Source: Bacteroidota bacterium (GTDB taxonomy: Bacteria > Bacteroidota > Bacteroidia > Flavobacteriales > Flavobacteriaceae). Taken from it: 64,000 nt of DNA. This document shows positions 62,044-64,000 of the stretch, in pieces. The stretch's first letter is position 1. Each line of letters opens with the position of its first letter. A program made the translations under genes and the position numbers. The notes beneath the pieces are model-generated. The model did no database searches. It saw nothing but the letters and a program-made list of their open reading frames with translations, and was not told where the DNA came from. The stretch is from contig JAHJTN010000001.1 of the NCBI GenBank assembly GCA_018829465.1, forward strand, positions 1 to 64,000, in the 5' to 3' direction.

Positions 62044-62367
62044 ATGACATTAGAAGGAAAACATTCATTTGGAAGCATCGGGGAAACTCGTGTAACCTTT
62101 GTGGAGAAAAACGTGGATGAAAAACGAAAAGATTTTCTCGAAAAACTATTAACTCACAACGGATTTGAAGTGGTCATAGATCCGGTCGTTAAAAAAGCAG
62201 AAGAAGATCCGCAACTATACACTGTGGCCGTAACCGATATGGTGTTCAATCCGACTATTTGGATATATGGACGCAAACTTAAAACTTTAGACGGACACAA
62301 AGTAACGCCTGCATACTGGGAACAAAAAGACACGCTTACGAATCCACAATACTGGAAAAATTCTTAG
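62044..62367 (+). CDS. Hypothetical soluble protein behind nuoN
   Basis: 107 residues from the ATG at 62044 (the frame opens at a TTG at 62023). No membrane helix, signal peptide or cysteine. It is mixed alpha/beta with KRKDFLEKLLTHNGFEVVID, then TVAVTDMVFNPTIWIYGRKL and a C terminus ending QYWKNS. I do not recognise the family. It is 40 bp after nuoN on the same strand without an exact -7 element, so it may be the last gene of the complex I operon. Confidence 0.75.
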   Translation: MTLEGKHSFGSIGETRVTFVEKNVDEKRKDFLEKLLTHNGFEVVIDPVVKKAEEDPQLYTVAVTDMVFNPTIWIYGRKLKTLDGHKVTPAYWEQKDTLTNPQYWKNS

Positions 62368-62410
62368 CCTGCGGTTAGCCCTCCTATTTTACATCTGACC
62401 ATTTTCATAG

Positions 62411-62429
62411 CTTGTTAAAATTTAACAAG
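62411..62429. promoter_or_regulatory. Perfect palindrome, candidate operator
   Basis: CTTGTTAAAATTTAACAAG has two perfect 9-bp arms around a single central A. It ends 28 bp before the -7 element at 62458-62465 and so lies at or just upstream of the -33 region. No T-run follows, which argues against a terminator. Confidence 0.55.
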
Positions 62430-62457
62430 TTAAAAACTATTGTGTAAAAGGTTTTTA

Positions 62458-62465
62458 TAACTTTG
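62458..62465 (+). promoter_or_regulatory. -7 promoter element of the lipoprotein gene at 62506
   Basis: TAACTTTG, exact, 40 nt before the ATG. ATTG at 62439-62442 may serve as -33 element. Confidence 0.55.
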
Positions 62466-62505
62466 TAGGAAACCCGCTATTTTATTCTAACCAAAATTAA
62501 AACCA

Positions 62506-63435
62506 ATGAAAGCGACTCAAACCAACGTATCAAACACCATAAGATTTTTATTGATATTCTTTACGCTTTTGATGTTGAATGCCTGTCGCCAAAACGACGG
62601 AAAAACACAACCGCAAGTTGTGGCCAACCAACAGGAACCACCTGAGATGGTACCCAAGAGTTGGATAGAAAACCGGGTGCACAAAGCCTCCGAAAAACTC
62701 CAAAAAACAGCTGCGGGAAAAATAGTTTGGCAAGCAATGGAAGCGCATGGCGGGCTCAAAAAATACTATAAAAATGGCTATCTGTCTTTTCATTTCAACT
62801 ATCAACCGCTAGGCGAAGGCGTTCCAAGAAATACGTACCAAGTGGTGGATACTTGGCGCAATTTGGCACGCCATAAAGAAGCCTTGGATACGAGTTTACA
62901 ATACGGATGGAATGGAAAAGTAGCTTGGGAGGTCAAAAAAGATAGCACTTCCATCCCTTACAATACGCGATTTTGGGCACTCACTCCCTACTATTTTGCG
63001 GCCATCCCTTTTGTGTTGGAAGGTGCCGGTGTAAACTTGGAACAATTGCCCGACGAAAACTTCAAAAGTAAAACTTGGGATGTGGTCAAAGTAACCTTTG
63101 ATCCGGGAACCGGAGATGCACCCGACGATTACTACATATTGTATTTTGACAAAACGGACCATACGCTCGGAGTCATCAGGTATATCGTGAGCTATCCGGC
63201 ATATTTTAAGAAAGGCGAGCACATGCCCGAAAAATTTATGGATGTGATCGGCAAGCAAGTGGTTGATGGCATCGTTTTTCCCGAGGCTTACAAAACGTAC
63301 TGGCTGGGCAAAGACAACCAACCCACCCAATACATTACAGAAATCACGCTCAGTGAAGTTTCGTTTGTAAACAGTGTCCAAGCCGGCTATTTTGATCCGC
63401 CTGCAGGTGCTAAAATCATCGAAGGATTGGAGTAA
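62506..63435 (+). CDS. Lipoprotein with LolA/LolB-like features, function unknown
   Basis: 309 residues with a lipobox LNAC (Cys27). The body has GKIVWQAMEAHGGLKKYYKN (about residues 72-91), then alternating strands such as WNGKVAWEVKKDSTSI, DVVKVTFDPGTGDAPDDYY and YILYFDKTDHTLGVIRYIV. The pattern of starting with an AMEAHGGL helix and a half-barrel of strands recalls the outer-membrane lipoprotein-sorting fold seen in several Bacteroidota DUFs (DUF6503 is a candidate, from memory). It has its own promoter and a palindrome just upstream. Confidence 0.8.
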   Translation: MKATQTNVSNTIRFLLIFFTLLMLNACRQNDGKTQPQVVANQQEPPEMVPKSWIENRVHKASEKLQKTAAGKIVWQAMEAHGGLKKYYKNGYLSFHFNYQPLGEGVPRNTYQVVDTWRNLARHKEALDTSLQYGWNGKVAWEVKKDSTSIPYNTRFWALTPYYFAAIPFVLEGAGVNLEQLPDENFKSKTWDVVKVTFDPGTGDAPDDYYILYFDKTDHTLGVIRYIVSYPAYFKKGEHMPEKFMDVIGKQVVDGIVFPEAYKTYWLGKDNQPTQYITEITLSEVSFVNSVQAGYFDPPAGAKIIEGLE

Positions 63436-63689
63436 ATAATTGAGGAAATAGTTTTCGGCTTAATTTAAAAATTGAATACTTTCTAAACCCAAAAAAAGTG
63501 GTTTGGTGAGGTTGCATAATTTTTTCAGAAAGAACACAAAGAGATTTCGAAATACACAAAGTCAATCAAAATACCCTAACGGTTTATGTTTAATGCCGGT
63601 TTAGAGCAAATGCAATACGATGTAAAGAATGACAGGGAAAACTATTCAAGTTTTTTGCTGACTGTTTGAAGAACGCCTAGATCATACAA

Positions 63690-64000
63690 TTAAAAAGCGC
63701 AATTTTTGGGTAAGGGTTTTTGTAGGGCAAAATCGAGGGCAAAGTCAGCCTTTGTCTGGTTTTTCTCAAAACCTGTTGCCACACTTCCGCTAAAGACCTC
63801 TGTGCTGTATCCGGAAGTGTTCATGTGAACCCGAATGATTACCTTTTGATGTTGATCAATTTTAACTGGCCCACCCCATCGGGTAAAAGGTTGTTCATCG
63901 GAGTGACTGTGCATCAATATACGTCTGTAAAAAAGTGTTTGCCCGTTATCTGAAATTACTTCCCACCAATCTGCATACTGCTTGCATCCCAAATCGGGAC
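63690..64000 (-). CDS. C-terminal part of a hypothetical protein (cut by window end)
   Basis: The minus-strand frame is open from the end of the window to a stop at 63690-63692, about 102 residues. It includes CKQYADWWEVI, a charged LMHSHSDEQPFTRWGGPVKI segment and a C terminus ending PKNCAF. I do not recognise it; the start lies outside the window. The 254 bp between it and the lipoprotein gene show no gene or clear terminator. Confidence 0.6.
   Translation of the reverse strand, partial: PDLGCKQYADWWEVISDNGQTLFYRRILMHSHSDEQPFTRWGGPVKIDQHQKVIIRVHMNTSGYSTEVFSGSVATGFEKNQTKADFALDFALQKPLPKNCAF

Noticed and set aside
1-64000. tRNA genes, CRISPR arrays, insertion sequences, prophage
   Set aside because: I looked for T-loop consensus, regularly spaced repeats, transposase or phage motifs and found none.

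Overview
The window reads as chromosome of a member of the Bacteroidota, probably Flavobacteriia or a close relative. The grounds are: proteins of families typical of that phylum (DUF5686, DUF4271, DUF3667, DUF1573, FecA-like TonB receptor, bacillithiol synthase BshA); the near absence of Shine-Dalgarno sequences; and repeated use of the Bacteroidota promoter -7 element TAnnTTTG upstream of most transcription units. Sampled lines run at about 42-43% G+C, with one richer block at about 30.6-34.2 kb. I see no tRNA, rRNA operon, CRISPR array, prophage or insertion sequence. Most of the window is ordinary housekeeping chromosome.

Layout. 0-7 kb: bshA, folate genes pabB and a pabC-like gene, ftsY, a cyclophilin-FKBP fusion, msrA and a membrane acyltransferase-like protein. 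7-14 kb: a VWA protein with its AAA+ partner, a DUF5686 outer-membrane protein, DUF58 and a LolD-like ATPase. 14-25 kb: icd, small genes, birA, rsfS-ftsH, then LUD-cdsA-psd-acyl-CoA-binding protein, and valS. 25-30 kb: an operon of glutaminyl cyclase, a GT39 transferase, DUF4271 and hemD, then the SRP RNA. 30-36 kb: a DUF962/Mpo1 protein, a G+C-rich pair (M14 peptidase and amidohydrolase) with a REP-like repeat between them, a secreted nuclease and MnmD. 36-46 kb: lgt, folE-cysS-yidD, a zinc-ribbon membrane protein, a FecA-like receptor, a RecD-like helicase and an OmpA lipoprotein. 46-49 kb: dnaX and RNase P RNA.

49-62 kb holds the most interesting system. An acidic 2[4Fe-4S] ferredoxin gene is divergent from a tightly packed run korA-korB-nuoABCDHIJKLMN. 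These encode a 2-oxoglutarate:ferredoxin oxidoreductase and an 11-subunit complex I with no nuoE, nuoF or nuoG; only 10 bp separate nuoD from nuoH. The arrangement suggests that 2-oxoglutarate oxidation reduces ferredoxin and that ferredoxin, rather than NADH, feeds a proton-pumping quinone reductase. icd, about 35 kb away, would supply the 2-oxoglutarate.

A second notable signal is an A10 run in dnaX exactly at the end of the clamp-loader domains. Both alternative frames stop within five codons of the run, which suggests programmed slippage that makes a short gamma subunit. All positions, motif matches and counts come from reading the sequence by eye; no homology search was run.
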